This document shows positions 26,032 to 34,964 of a stretch of DNA of 64,000 bases, piece by piece; position 1 is the first letter of the stretch; each line of letters opens with the position of its first letter. Origin of the DNA: Herpetosiphon giganteus (GTDB lineage Bacteria; Chloroflexota; Chloroflexia; Chloroflexales; Herpetosiphonaceae); the NCBI RefSeq assembly GCF_016907925.1, contig NZ_JAFBCZ010000011.1, forward strand, positions 1-64,000. Direction: 5' to 3'. The position numbers and the translations under genes were made by a program. A model generated the notes under the pieces. It searched no databases. It was not told the origin of the DNA and was given only the letters and a program-made list of their open reading frames with translations.

Positions 26032-27762
26032 TCATGGCTTCTGCTCAATCCATTCATCTATTTGTGGATTATATTCAATAGCAAGACCATTATCAAATAC
26101 ATAATATTCTTGGAGAGTATCATATGAATGACCTCTCCAGTTTAATATCCACTCAGCTCGTGCTAAAAGATTTCCATGCTTCCAAGATGATTTTACGCTT
26201 AGCGTTCGGATTCGTGCATCACTTCGATAAAGATGTACATAGATATATTCTGGTACTTGTTCATCTCCATATTCTCCTTCTAATCCATATTTTTTAACTT
26301 TATATGTCTTAAGGATTTCAATTGCATGGGCAATGATCTGCTGAATAAATTCTCTCCGAATCGGAAGCCACTTTCTAAGTACTATAGAAACAAAAAGACG
26401 ATGAGAAAGATGATTACTGGCATTCTTTAAGTGACGTAAGGTATATTCTGATCTTTGATTTTCAACTCCAAAGTTCAAATCTGTATCAAAAAGAATATCA
26501 TTATAAATAGCAGTAGTTAGATAAAGACAATTTCTTACTGAAAAATCATTTGTATCCTGCTCATCAGTCCACAATAATGATGGTTGTATTATCTCCAATA
26601 AACAATTTTCAACTAGCTCTTTATTTCTCATCGCTGTTCGCAATCTTTCCATCTTGAGAAAAAGGATTGAGTCTATTCCGGTGCCACAATCAAATGATAT
26701 ACCTACGCGATCATACGCAGTACCACTATATAAATGAATAAACCATCCAAGATGTACTCCTTCAAACATCATTGCATTACGGGAACGTGTCGTAATCTTT
26801 GTTGCAACAAGAAGTTGTTTTATTCCATCTCCTAAATCGTTTTCTGTAAAGTTCAATATCTCAAAATCTTTGTAAGATGCCATTGCTTCGATAACCATTC
26901 CTCGAAGGCCTAGCGGAAGATTCTCAATTCCATTTTCATCAATAAGATCCTCGTTTTCTGCTATAAATAGAATTATCGCTATAAGAAGAGAATGACATGT
27001 ATTTACAAGATTATCAAATAAAACAGCGAACTCCCTAGAACGCATAACCTTTGTGTTTTCTTTTTCTATATAGTGAATCTCGTTCAGTCCAAAATCAATA
27101 GTCCCATGAGCAAGAGCATTTCTAACCACTTGGTTGTAACCTTCAGTAAAATTTAAATTATTATCATTAAGAAGCTTTACGCGCTCAGGTAATGAAGGTT
27201 TGGTATAATCTTTGTTTTTTTCTTGACCAAGAATATAAAGTGGTATTTTGATGAAGTGATTGAAGATATGTTCGCAGTATCGCTGATATTCAGGATGCCA
27301 GATAGATTCGAAGTCTAGGATATCTCTAGGTATTCCCAACTCAAGGTGTTCTTCCTTCTCCCAACTGACATTTGGCCTTAGAAGTGATTTAATAGCATGA
27401 GATAACTCTCTTTTTAGTTTTATGAGTCCATCAATAGTAGTTTGAGGATTCTCATTAAGATACGCTTTACAGTCTAAAATAATTTGCTTATTAAAGTATA
27501 CAAGAGGGCGTACAGTAGCAAACTTATAAAGTGCGTCTGTCCACATGCTAAGACCAAGTTGATCGGTATATTCGTCAAAAACCTCAGCAATTTGTTGCGC
27601 TCTAAGTGCATGCTGGAGTCCAGCAATGGGATGATTTTGAGTCACATCAAGAAGAGTGCGCGAAACTTCTGAAGGAAGATGCACTGGTGAACTCTCGGAA
27701 CTCTGCTGCAACTGCTGAGCTTTTTGGTGTTTACGTGCACGCTTGCTTTTTTTATGACTCAT
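26032..27762 (-). CDS. Large protein with HEPN-like RNALAH motif
   Basis: A 576-residue, mostly helical protein. It has a basic start (SHKKSKRARKHQKAQQ) and RNALAHG at residues 214-220, which matches the R-x4-H signature of HEPN ribonucleases and toxins. A hydrophobic helical stretch follows (HSLLIAIILFIAENEDLI). No other family is recognised. The ATG at 27762 is preferred (GGAG about 9 bases before); the 27792 start is TTG without a site. It is downstream of another HEPN-like gene, with a 44-base gap, so the two likely form an operon. An RNA-cleaving defence role is an inference. Confidence 0.55.
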   Translation of the reverse strand: MSHKKSKRARKHQKAQQLQQSSESSPVHLPSEVSRTLLDVTQNHPIAGLQHALRAQQIAEVFDEYTDQLGLSMWTDALYKFATVRPLVYFNKQIILDCKAYLNENPQTTIDGLIKLKRELSHAIKSLLRPNVSWEKEEHLELGIPRDILDFESIWHPEYQRYCEHIFNHFIKIPLYILGQEKNKDYTKPSLPERVKLLNDNNLNFTEGYNQVVRNALAHGTIDFGLNEIHYIEKENTKVMRSREFAVLFDNLVNTCHSLLIAIILFIAENEDLIDENGIENLPLGLRGMVIEAMASYKDFEILNFTENDLGDGIKQLLVATKITTRSRNAMMFEGVHLGWFIHLYSGTAYDRVGISFDCGTGIDSILFLKMERLRTAMRNKELVENCLLEIIQPSLLWTDEQDTNDFSVRNCLYLTTAIYNDILFDTDLNFGVENQRSEYTLRHLKNASNHLSHRLFVSIVLRKWLPIRREFIQQIIAHAIEILKTYKVKKYGLEGEYGDEQVPEYIYVHLYRSDARIRTLSVKSSWKHGNLLARAEWILNWRGHSYDTLQEYYVFDNGLAIEYNPQIDEWIEQKP

Positions 27763-27806
27763 TATCTTTATCTCCGATAAGTCTTTAGCCAATGAAGTTT
27801 CTCAAC

Positions 27807-28949
27807 TTACGACAACGGAATTATTGATCTCCACCAATTTAGGATTGTATGACGTACTATATACTCGAATGTATTGAGTAAAATTGGAGTATCTTTGGCT
27901 AACCAGACTGCGCCTTTAGTGCTCATTGCAAGTCCTAATGGAATTTCAGCATAGTTTCCATCATGTTTCCTAGGAGGCATACACATAGGCGCAGGAAAGG
28001 GAGTACCTCCATGCAATGCTTGAGATCGATACTTATACACAATCTTCATTGTTTTTTTCATTGCTGAATGCTCCCAAGACAGTTGAGTAAACAAACTTGG
28101 TCGCGGCTCGGGAGGTGCTGGCAAAAAATAGAGAATGAAATCTATAAACGTTTTAGTCGCGCCCATATAAGGAGCAATTTCTTCAGCAACTTTGATCACT
28201 AGTTCTTCACCCCCTGCTTCCATAAGAATATTGACTAATTCTGGTCTAGATAGTTTAAGTTTATCAACTGGTGTTACTAACTCATTTTTCCAAAAGCCCG
28301 CTACAGTTTCGATAGCTGATGTCAGCATGATCCATGACAGTTCTGATTCCGTTTCAGCAATCCATAATGCATCCTGATAGAGTCTGGCTGCCCGAATAAG
28401 CGTAATTGCTTGCTGGGATGTTAGCATTGGTATAGTTGTAAGTAATTTAGCATCTTCTAATGAATGCTCTCCTACTATATTAGGTATAACTGGTGAACGT
28501 TCACTTTCTTCAATTATTGGTACAACTGGGTCGTAGGAAGCCTTGTATGCTATAGGACGACCAATAAGATCATCAGATTCAAACTCTCGTGTTTCTCCAC
28601 CAGCCTTTAGACGAATTCCCATACACAATGATACTAGAGCGGTAATCTCATCTTGAAAATAACCAGAGTGATAGGCATCAATATTTGTTTTATTCATATC
28701 AGGAAGAGGCTCATTAATATGAATATCTGTTCTTAATATAATACTCGGTCGTGTAGCTTTAGATCTACCAATAGCTATTGTATTTATCAACTTATAGGGA
28801 CCAATTCCATCAGTTAATTGAGAGGTAATATGTGCATCAGTAAATAGCGGAAATTCAAATCCTCCAGTTTTAGGAAAATTAGAAAGCGCATATTTCCAAT
28901 TTCGGTAGGATATTGGGCCTGTTATGAGTGGTAGGTTATTATCTGACAA
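27807..28949 (-). CDS. HEPN-like protein with RSQALH motif
   Basis: A 380-residue protein. The N-terminal half (residues 1-170) is beta-rich and of unknown type. The helical second half has AARLYQDALWIAETESELSWIMLTSA-type sequence and then YKYRSQALHGG, with Arg308 and His313 in an R-x4-H arrangement typical of Apea-like HEPN domains in antiviral proteins. The gene is AT-rich, lies first in a two-gene leftward operon, and faces the kinase. The Apea-HEPN link is by motif and layout only; nuclease activity is inferred. Confidence 0.6.
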   Translation of the reverse strand: MSDNNLPLITGPISYRNWKYALSNFPKTGGFEFPLFTDAHITSQLTDGIGPYKLINTIAIGRSKATRPSIILRTDIHINEPLPDMNKTNIDAYHSGYFQDEITALVSLCMGIRLKAGGETREFESDDLIGRPIAYKASYDPVVPIIEESERSPVIPNIVGEHSLEDAKLLTTIPMLTSQQAITLIRAARLYQDALWIAETESELSWIMLTSAIETVAGFWKNELVTPVDKLKLSRPELVNILMEAGGEELVIKVAEEIAPYMGATKTFIDFILYFLPAPPEPRPSLFTQLSWEHSAMKKTMKIVYKYRSQALHGGTPFPAPMCMPPRKHDGNYAEIPLGLAMSTKGAVWLAKDTPILLNTFEYIVRHTILNWWRSIIPLS

Positions 28950-29120
28950 TTAATTCTCCTTTATAAAATATACTCACAAGCTTATGACAATATAAATATT
29001 GATGGAAATAACTTAGACAAAATTAACTTCATAGACTCAGTAGATAGAGAAAGTTTTGCATACCAAGATAGGTTATGCCCCATCAGTAACCCATATCGTT
29101 GTAGATATTAAGCGTGTTCG

Positions 29121-29564
29121 TTATTCCTCGGTAGTTTGGAGCGATTTCCAACGCGTATAGTGCTCTTGATCGTATGGATACTGAAACGTCGGATTAGCCT
29201 CAATTCCCCAAAGTAGATACCGAATGGTTTCCGCACGATCACGCGTTTTATACATAATTTGAGCATCGGGCCATGGCGCAGTTGCTGGCTCAGCGTATAC
29301 ATCAATCGTATACCACCCTTGCCACCCAGTAATACAAACTGGGGCGTGATCGGGGTATGCTTCGCGACGAAACGTTAAAGTCGTCATGCTTTTTCCAACA
29401 AGTAATGGCGTTGGATAGGGGATGGCCACGAGATCGGCAAGCAGATCAAGATACATGATATAGACGGCTCGATAGGGATCATCAGGTTCAGACGTGCTTA
29501 CTAACAATGTTAATTCTTCAATAATCGTGCGGTTTTTGGTATTTCGATAGTGATGGAGTTCCAT
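29121..29564 (-). CDS. Unknown protein
   Basis: A 147-residue alpha/beta protein with many aromatic residues (GWQGWYTIDVYAEPATAPWP). No family is recognised. A CGAGGAGC-like ribosome site precedes the ATG. It is downstream of the replication-relaxation gene in the same direction, at about 100 bases distance. Its base composition is closer to the phage core than to the AT-rich kinase/HEPN block. Confidence 0.5.
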   Translation of the reverse strand: MELHHYRNTKNRTIIEELTLLVSTSEPDDPYRAVYIMYLDLLADLVAIPYPTPLLVGKSMTTLTFRREAYPDHAPVCITGWQGWYTIDVYAEPATAPWPDAQIMYKTRDRAETIRYLLWGIEANPTFQYPYDQEHYTRWKSLQTTEE

Positions 29565-29663
29565 CGATGCTCCTCGCTCCTATTCAGACTATTGGCAATC
29601 AAAAGTATAGCAGCATGCTGTATTGGTGTATAGGATGTCTAGTAGATTCAGTTACTCCATTCC

Positions 29664-30602
29664 TTATGCGATGATATTCTCAAACCACGCCGCTCGCAAA
29701 AAGCGATGCGGTTGCTGGATTCGTTGGCCTTGCTTCGTGTACTGCGTTGTCCAGATCGGCGCAAGTACCCCCGATTCGCGCACATCGTCAATCGTGGCAA
29801 TCAGCAGCTGACTCCCAGGCCAGCCGATTTCCCATGCATCAAGCACGGCCCGTTTGCGGCGTTCGGTTGGCACGGTAAAGGCAATCAGCGGCCAGCTATA
29901 GCGCCCTTCCCAATAGCGTGATCGATATAATTCACGATACGAGTTGGCTTTGCCCGTAATAATGCTCAATTCCTCGGTGCCCCGATCGATTTCAATCGCA
30001 GAGAGTTGATCAATCTGCCCTGGTTGTTGGCCAAGACCGAGCCACGGATACATCGACGAGCGCTCGCAATCAGGCAGCGTTGCATCAGCCCAGCGACGCA
30101 CGACCACAATCCCATCGGCACGGGGCCGCGCCGTTGGCCCTAGGTCCATCTCGATATAACTGCTCATCCCCACAATGCCAGGCACATACGACAGCGATTG
30201 AATCAAGCTGGTGATGACCTCTGCATATTCAATCTGGTGCTCGGCTTGGTGCTGCGGATTGAACATCGTGGGAGCCAGTCGTTCACTGCCTTCCTCCAGC
30301 GTCGGAAATGCCTGTTTCACGATCTCCCACCCGAGGGGCGTGAGACTATACAAGCGGCCATGGCGTGTCCAGCTCAGCGCCCCACGCGGATCATAGCCAT
30401 GCGATTGAAAGTGCTCACAATAGGTCAGCAGTTTGGCATCGACGAGCTTGGCCAAGGTGCGATTAACGGTCTGAATCGTCACCGTAAACGGATGGCCCCA
30501 TGCCGTGCCGAGGTGGCGAGAGAGTAAGCGCCCAATGCGGGCAATCAAGAGTAAGACCTGTATCTCGATCGGATTGAGACCAATTGTTGTGGAATGCGCC
30601 AT
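29664..30602 (-). CDS. Replication-relaxation family protein
   Basis: A 312-residue protein with an N-terminal winged helix (LNPIEIQVLLLIARIGRLLSRHLG through LVDAKLLTYCEHF and RLYSLTPLGWEIVK) and a C-terminal nuclease-like fold with RADGIVVV and a later Glu in SAIEIDRGTEEL, as in the Replic_Relax family. These proteins are found on plasmids and conjugative elements and are thought to help replication start. Its presence in a tailed prophage is unusual. A GGAGGATATTCC site precedes the ATG. Confidence 0.75.
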   Translation of the reverse strand: MAHSTTIGLNPIEIQVLLLIARIGRLLSRHLGTAWGHPFTVTIQTVNRTLAKLVDAKLLTYCEHFQSHGYDPRGALSWTRHGRLYSLTPLGWEIVKQAFPTLEEGSERLAPTMFNPQHQAEHQIEYAEVITSLIQSLSYVPGIVGMSSYIEMDLGPTARPRADGIVVVRRWADATLPDCERSSMYPWLGLGQQPGQIDQLSAIEIDRGTEELSIITGKANSYRELYRSRYWEGRYSWPLIAFTVPTERRKRAVLDAWEIGWPGSQLLIATIDDVRESGVLAPIWTTQYTKQGQRIQQPHRFLRAAWFENIIA

Positions 30603-30909
30603 GGAATATCCTCCTCAGCATAAAAAGGTGGCTGTGCAGCCTATTAAAGAATGTCGGCACGACCAAACGGCCAGTTTAGGCCATTCTGATGGGCTATAGA
30701 TTTCTTGTCGGTTTGTGAGTGGTAGTAATACAGAAAGAACACGATATGAATACGGTTTGAACGCGTCCAACCTCCCCGTACCAAATGACGGCACGCAAAA
30801 AGATGGCGCGCTCACAAAAAAAAGCCGCGCTTCCTTCACGAAGCGCGGCTAACATTTGATTGCTAGTTTATGGTGATTGGGCTTGATTCGTGGCTTCTGG
30901 CGAACGGCA
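30603..30909. other. Intergenic region with terminator
   Basis: No convincing gene is seen. It carries the ribosome site and presumably the promoter of the replication-relaxation gene on the left and the terminator of the early operon at 30815-30850 on the right. Confidence 0.6.
30815..30850 (-). terminator. Rho-independent terminator of early operon
   Basis: Read on the minus strand, AGCCGCGCTTC and GAAGCGCGGCT form an 11-base stem with a six-base loop, followed by eight T. It lies 60 bases after the DUF3102 stop and should end the PRTRC-containing operon. Confidence 0.9.
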
Positions 30910-31821
30910 TTAGAAATCCCGAAGATTAACCTTCACCCCAAACGCCAACAGGCCAGCTTGTGACTTGAATGCAGGTGTTTCAATGAATGATGCAGCTGCT
31001 TCAGCCATTTGTTCGGTATCAATGAAGGGTTGAATAACTTCTTTGCCTTGGGCCTCAATTTGATCTTCTAAGAGCTTCACCCGCTGGTTGGCCATGTTTA
31101 CCATTTGGCGCGCCAATTCTTGTACGACAATGGCATAAGCTAGTGGCTTTGTATCAATGTCAACCGCAGCCGCTGGGCTTGGTTGGCCAATGGTAAGCAT
31201 TGGTGGCAAGTCGGGCTGTGCAGGTGGCGTTTCAACCAGTGGTTGGCTGGCTAGCTCTTCGCTGGCATCAATAGGGCTGGCTGAAATGCCAGTAAATTCA
31301 GCGCTTGGCACCGCTTGATCACCAATAAGCAACATTGGGGGAATCTCTAGCTTTGGTTCGGGTTTTGGCGCTGGTGCAGCTGCTGGATTGGGCTTTGGTA
31401 GCGCTTGCTCTTTATGCGTGCTTACAATTTGCTTTGCTACCGCATGGGTAATCTTTTGACCCTGCTCGGCTAGAGTGATCGCTTCAGTTCTGGCATCTTC
31501 TGGTGTCGATGGGGCTGCCAATAAATATAACGCGCTCGGGGCAAATTCCGAAATTTTCGGATTTTGGCCGAATCGCTCGGCAACATTCATATAATTGCGG
31601 GCAGTATCAGCTGACCATTGAAATTCTGCATCAAGCCATTGCCCAAACTTGCCATGGCCCAAGCGTTCTTTCACATCGATCAGCCGCTCACCAATTTCGA
31701 TGACGGCCTGCGCAGCGCTGCGCATGCGATCCCGAATTTCAACCGCTTTTTGCTGCACAATTACACGGGTTTCACTGTCAAGGGCATTGTAATCGAAGAG
31801 GGTTAATTGTGTGCTTGTCAT
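30910..31821 (-). CDS. DUF3102 family protein, ParB-like position
   Basis: A 303-residue protein. Residues about 10-130 match the DUF3102 pattern: AQAVIEIGERLIDVKERLGHGKFGQWL, then WSADTARNYMNVAERFG and FAPSALYLLAAPSTPEDAR, which together look like a DNA-binding helix-turn-helix region. A Pro/Ala-rich linker and helical tail follow. It closes the PRTRC operon, where ParB normally occurs in classic cassettes. Notably its own codons for PKISEF contain a copy of the TTCCGAAATTTTCGG palindrome (31546-31562). Its start overlaps the ThiF stop by four bases. Confidence 0.8.
   Translation of the reverse strand: MTSTQLTLFDYNALDSETRVIVQQKAVEIRDRMRSAAQAVIEIGERLIDVKERLGHGKFGQWLDAEFQWSADTARNYMNVAERFGQNPKISEFAPSALYLLAAPSTPEDARTEAITLAEQGQKITHAVAKQIVSTHKEQALPKPNPAAAPAPKPEPKLEIPPMLLIGDQAVPSAEFTGISASPIDASEELASQPLVETPPAQPDLPPMLTIGQPSPAAAVDIDTKPLAYAIVVQELARQMVNMANQRVKLLEDQIEAQGKEVIQPFIDTEQMAEAAASFIETPAFKSQAGLLAFGVKVNLRDF
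31546..31562. repeat. Palindrome copy 2, inside DUF3102 gene
   Basis: TTCCGAAATTTTCGGAT, matching the copies at 283-303 and 39111-39137 except for the last base. It lies within the coding region for Pro-Lys-Ile-Ser-Glu. A binding site inside the gene for a ParB-like protein would parallel parS within spo0J, but coding constraint could also explain it. Confidence 0.55.
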
Positions 31822-32675
31822 GGTTTCACCGATCCTTTAGTAGTAAAAAATTCAGGTTTTTTATTCAAGCTCTTGGCAAGATTCGATGGGGTGATTGAAG
31901 TGCTTCGCATTGTCAAAGAGGTTAAGTCAACAATTGTTTCATAGGTTGTTATTCGACCGGTAAAGATCAATTGGTTGAGGTACTGCCCAATAATGGTAGC
32001 CATCTGTTGGTTAATCAAAAGCGACTGTCGATTATTGGCCATTGCATCTGCACAATCAGTCTGTTGTGGCTCAGCTGGTACTTTGATTAATTCAGGTGCC
32101 ACTAAGGCCGGTGATGGCAGCGCATCGCATAAACTGCCAAGCGAACAACACCCTTCTACTGATCGGATGCTCTGCTTGCTTCCAATCAACACTTGCCCGC
32201 CGTGCTCGTGATTGCCCCCATCAATCCACAAATCAAATTTTGCTTCTAAGCTCTCATGGATTGCTTGCCGCGCTAACGCATTATCAACCGCACCAATAAC
32301 AATCGTAAAAGGTCGTTGATCCCGCCATGTGCCACGGTGAAGTTGGTTGCCCATCGATCTATTGAGCATGGCCGGAACTGCATGAATTTTCAACCCAAAG
32401 GATTGATTGAACCTCGTGGCTAGCGCTAAGGCTTTGTTTCTTCCAATCTCAGCTGGAGCGAAGAGTTGACGGCCAATATTTTTTGGCTCAATCACATCAC
32501 CATCAACAATTGATGTAAGAATGTTGATACTACTGTGTTGGCAATGTACCATCAATCGCGCTACGGTTTGAAGCACAAACGATCCCGTTCCCCCAGCCCC
32601 AACGATAACGATATGAAAACGGGAATGATTCCCTATCACAAAGGGAGAAACAGGCTCAAAAGTCAACGTCTGCAT
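31818..32675 (-). CDS. PRTRC ThiF protein, E1-like
   Basis: A 285-residue Rossmann-fold protein of the E1/ThiF superfamily, with the nucleotide loop VIVGAGGTGSFV (Gly26-Gly31 region), the Asp in SIVDGDVIEPKNIGRQLF, and a conserved IVIGAVDNALAR. It would adenylate the C-terminus of a ubiquitin-like protein. It belongs to PRTRC (ParB-Related, ThiF-Related Cassette). The internal ATG at 32675 is preferred because GAGAGGAA precedes it by 7 bases and the longer start at 32762 lies in the JAB gene. It overlaps that gene by 20 bases. Confidence 0.85.
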   Translation of the reverse strand: MQTLTFEPVSPFVIGNHSRFHIVIVGAGGTGSFVLQTVARLMVHCQHSSINILTSIVDGDVIEPKNIGRQLFAPAEIGRNKALALATRFNQSFGLKIHAVPAMLNRSMGNQLHRGTWRDQRPFTIVIGAVDNALARQAIHESLEAKFDLWIDGGNHEHGGQVLIGSKQSIRSVEGCCSLGSLCDALPSPALVAPELIKVPAEPQQTDCADAMANNRQSLLINQQMATIIGQYLNQLIFTGRITTYETIVDLTSLTMRSTSITPSNLAKSLNKKPEFFTTKGSVKP

Positions 32676-33306
32676 ACGCTTTTTCCTCTCGCTGCGCAAT
32701 ATCGATAAATGGGCCGTTCCCATCAAAAATTGTTGTAATTGGGACAACTTGATGATGCCCATAGACGTTCAGCCGGCAGATGATTTCGGGGTTTTTGAAA
32801 ATATTCCCGATAACACAAGATACTGATAAGCCTGTATCATCGGCGTTATCAGTTGGCGAAAAATAAGCAGGCATTCCATGGTGGCTATGAATATCGACAA
32901 GAACAGGATCGCTGGGCATTTCATACGCAATATGATGAATCGTGCTGGTTTGGCGGGCTGGGATCAAGCGAATGGTCGTATGCTGGGTGGTGATAAAGTA
33001 TTGCTTCTCTATAGGCCGAGCAATCCCATGTTCGATGCGTGCAGCCTGTTGCGCATCATTCAACAGCAGCGATAGCCATGAGCTTGGCAAGCGCTGATGA
33101 CAGCCCTTCCAAGACACTGATGGCAGGATACCGACAAGGCCGGGGATGGGTATCGATTGTAATGATGTTTGAATAATGATTTGCTGGTTGGCATTGCAAC
33201 CACATTTAAAGACACCGTTTAAAGCAATCAGCCAGGTAATACCTGGCTGATTGGGGATTGGGTTCTGCCCAGTTGCAATATGATAGTTATTGAGGTTAGG
33301 AAGCAT
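32656..33306 (-). CDS. PRTRC protein A, JAB/JAMM peptidase
   Basis: A 216-residue protein. Its C-terminal half holds DIHSHHGMPAYFSPTDNADD, an exact H-x-H-x7-S-x2-D JAMM zinc motif (His140, His142, Ser150, Asp153), followed by SCVIGNIFKNPEIICRLNVYGH as in PRTRC system protein A. It should cleave isopeptide or C-terminal bonds of a ubiquitin-like partner. The N-terminal part is unlike known peptidases and may be a binding domain. The ATG at 33306 follows AAGGAG; it overlaps protein B by 11 bases. Confidence 0.88.
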   Translation of the reverse strand: MLPNLNNYHIATGQNPIPNQPGITWLIALNGVFKCGCNANQQIIIQTSLQSIPIPGLVGILPSVSWKGCHQRLPSSWLSLLLNDAQQAARIEHGIARPIEKQYFITTQHTTIRLIPARQTSTIHHIAYEMPSDPVLVDIHSHHGMPAYFSPTDNADDTGLSVSCVIGNIFKNPEIICRLNVYGHHQVVPITTIFDGNGPFIDIAQREEKAYADVDF

Positions 33307-33988
33307 TCCATGCTCCTTTGATGACATCACCAACGGTTCGTGATGAAAGCCGTAAATCATCAAGAGGATAGGAATCCAAGCCATTGATCTGATAATAGAG
33401 ATTGGTAATATTGCCTGCTGCTCTATTACTTTTACTGCCTGCTAAATGAGTATTGAACCGAGATCCTGTGAGAAAAAGGTCAAGCATTGGCATTATCGTC
33501 GATTGGCTGGCTATTGCCCGTTCATCACTATCACCCCAGCAAATTCCCCCATCGGTTGTATAGACATTTGGGAACGGGGCATAAGCTAATAGGGTCTCTT
33601 CTGATGGATATTCAAGCGTATTCAATGCCCAGATCGTATAGTCTCGCTTCCAACCGCTCCATATAAGCGGTGGGGTTGGTATGTGAAACGTCCCCCCAGA
33701 TGCCCAATCATCAAATGATAGCTTGATAACCCGTGGTGGCACATAGATACAGTAATACGGTGATCCTTGAGCGATTCCATAGGCGAGGGTATTGGGTGGC
33801 AACAGGCCTGTTGATGAAGGAACATTACTCAATACCTGCGCTACATCAGCTGCATCAATGGGATATGATGACCAGCCTACTTTTGTTCGCTGCGTCAGAA
33901 TGATGCAGTTTTCAAAAAAGTCGAGTTGCAGCTTTGGCGGGGTATCAAAAATCACTTCACGCGGGTAGGGTCGCGGCTTCTGTTTCAT
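33296..33988 (-). CDS. PRTRC protein B, E2-like
   Basis: A 230-residue protein with the hallmarks of PRTRC protein B, placed by Pfam among prokaryotic E2-like folds: LAYGIAQGSPYYCIYVPPRVIKL, LIWSGW, then APFPNVYTTDGGICWGDSD, where the Cys in GGICWG is the candidate catalytic residue. It would carry the ubiquitin-like protein between ThiF and a target. It overlaps protein F at its start by 32 bases and protein A at its end. Confidence 0.82.
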   Translation of the reverse strand: MKQKPRPYPREVIFDTPPKLQLDFFENCIILTQRTKVGWSSYPIDAADVAQVLSNVPSSTGLLPPNTLAYGIAQGSPYYCIYVPPRVIKLSFDDWASGGTFHIPTPPLIWSGWKRDYTIWALNTLEYPSEETLLAYAPFPNVYTTDGGICWGDSDERAIASQSTIMPMLDLFLTGSRFNTHLAGSKSNRAAGNITNLYYQINGLDSYPLDDLRLSSRTVGDVIKGAWNAS

Positions 33989-34964
33989 AGAATAACTCCA
34001 TTAATGTAGTTGGCTCAGTAGAAGGATGATTCGCTAATACCACCGCTGCCGCGCCATAGATATGCACAAAAATATCGATGGTGGCTGATTCATTCCCATT
34101 TAAAAACTCGCTGAATGCCTCAAATTGATCAGCTAAATCACACCCAAACTTTTGCCGTTCAATAATCAATCCAACGGCTTCAGGATTAAGCCAATCAATA
34201 TACATTGTGAAGCCCCCATCTTCATCAACTTCAGCCATGGCATAATCGGCAAATTCATTGCCGGTTATCCGTAAGGCAAATGGGATCAGCAATCCTAAAT
34301 TGAATCCATGAATAGGGCTTTGGCTCAGGATGAAAAGAAACTCTTGCATATACCGCGCAAGCCGTGAAGGAAGCACTGGTATTTGCTTTAAGCCAGCAAT
34401 GACATCAAACCCATCCTGCAACGCCAGTTCAAAATCACCTTCATGGGTTGCCAATGCAGTTTTCATGAATGGATATCGTAATATCCATGTTGCCAGATGA
34501 TAATCGGTAGCAATTTCATAAAAACTAATCGGGAGACCATAAACGGCCAGCGGTGTTTCGCTAAACCATTTCTTCGCAACCGAAAAGCGCAACTCAAGGC
34601 TATAGCTATCGTAGAGTTCATCTTCATCGGTCATATCAGGCTGCATTAATGATCGCCAATCAAGGAACTCATAAAATTCCATGCTTGTGTGAATCAACGT
34701 CTCAATTTGGTAGGCCATGCGCACAAAGTACCGTTTCCCTGCTGATAACTTCAGTTGCTCATGCTTTATTTCTTCAAAGTACTTTTTGTCATATAAAGCA
34801 GTTATGTATATCCCATTAAGTACATGTGACCACATATCAAGCAACGTTGTATCAAAGAATGCGCATGGCTCAAGCTCGCTGACCTTTACCAGCCGAGGGG
34901 AAGGGTTAATGCGAGATCGTCGTCGCTTACGGGTAATGCAGGGAGGTCGATAAGCTTCATACAT
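33957..34964 (-). CDS. PRTRC protein F-like
   Basis: A 335-residue, helical and acidic protein after a very basic start (CITRKRRRSRINPSPRL). It occupies the place between ubiquitin-like C and E2-like B where PRTRC cassettes carry protein F. The general composition is fitting but I cannot confirm the family by motif. It overlaps the C gene by 79 bases, a large overlap that keeps the two coupled. Possible role: scaffold or substrate adaptor. Confidence 0.6.
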   Translation of the reverse strand: MYEAYRPPCITRKRRRSRINPSPRLVKVSELEPCAFFDTTLLDMWSHVLNGIYITALYDKKYFEEIKHEQLKLSAGKRYFVRMAYQIETLIHTSMEFYEFLDWRSLMQPDMTDEDELYDSYSLELRFSVAKKWFSETPLAVYGLPISFYEIATDYHLATWILRYPFMKTALATHEGDFELALQDGFDVIAGLKQIPVLPSRLARYMQEFLFILSQSPIHGFNLGLLIPFALRITGNEFADYAMAEVDEDGGFTMYIDWLNPEAVGLIIERQKFGCDLADQFEAFSEFLNGNESATIDIFVHIYGAAAVVLANHPSTEPTTLMELFYETEAATLPA

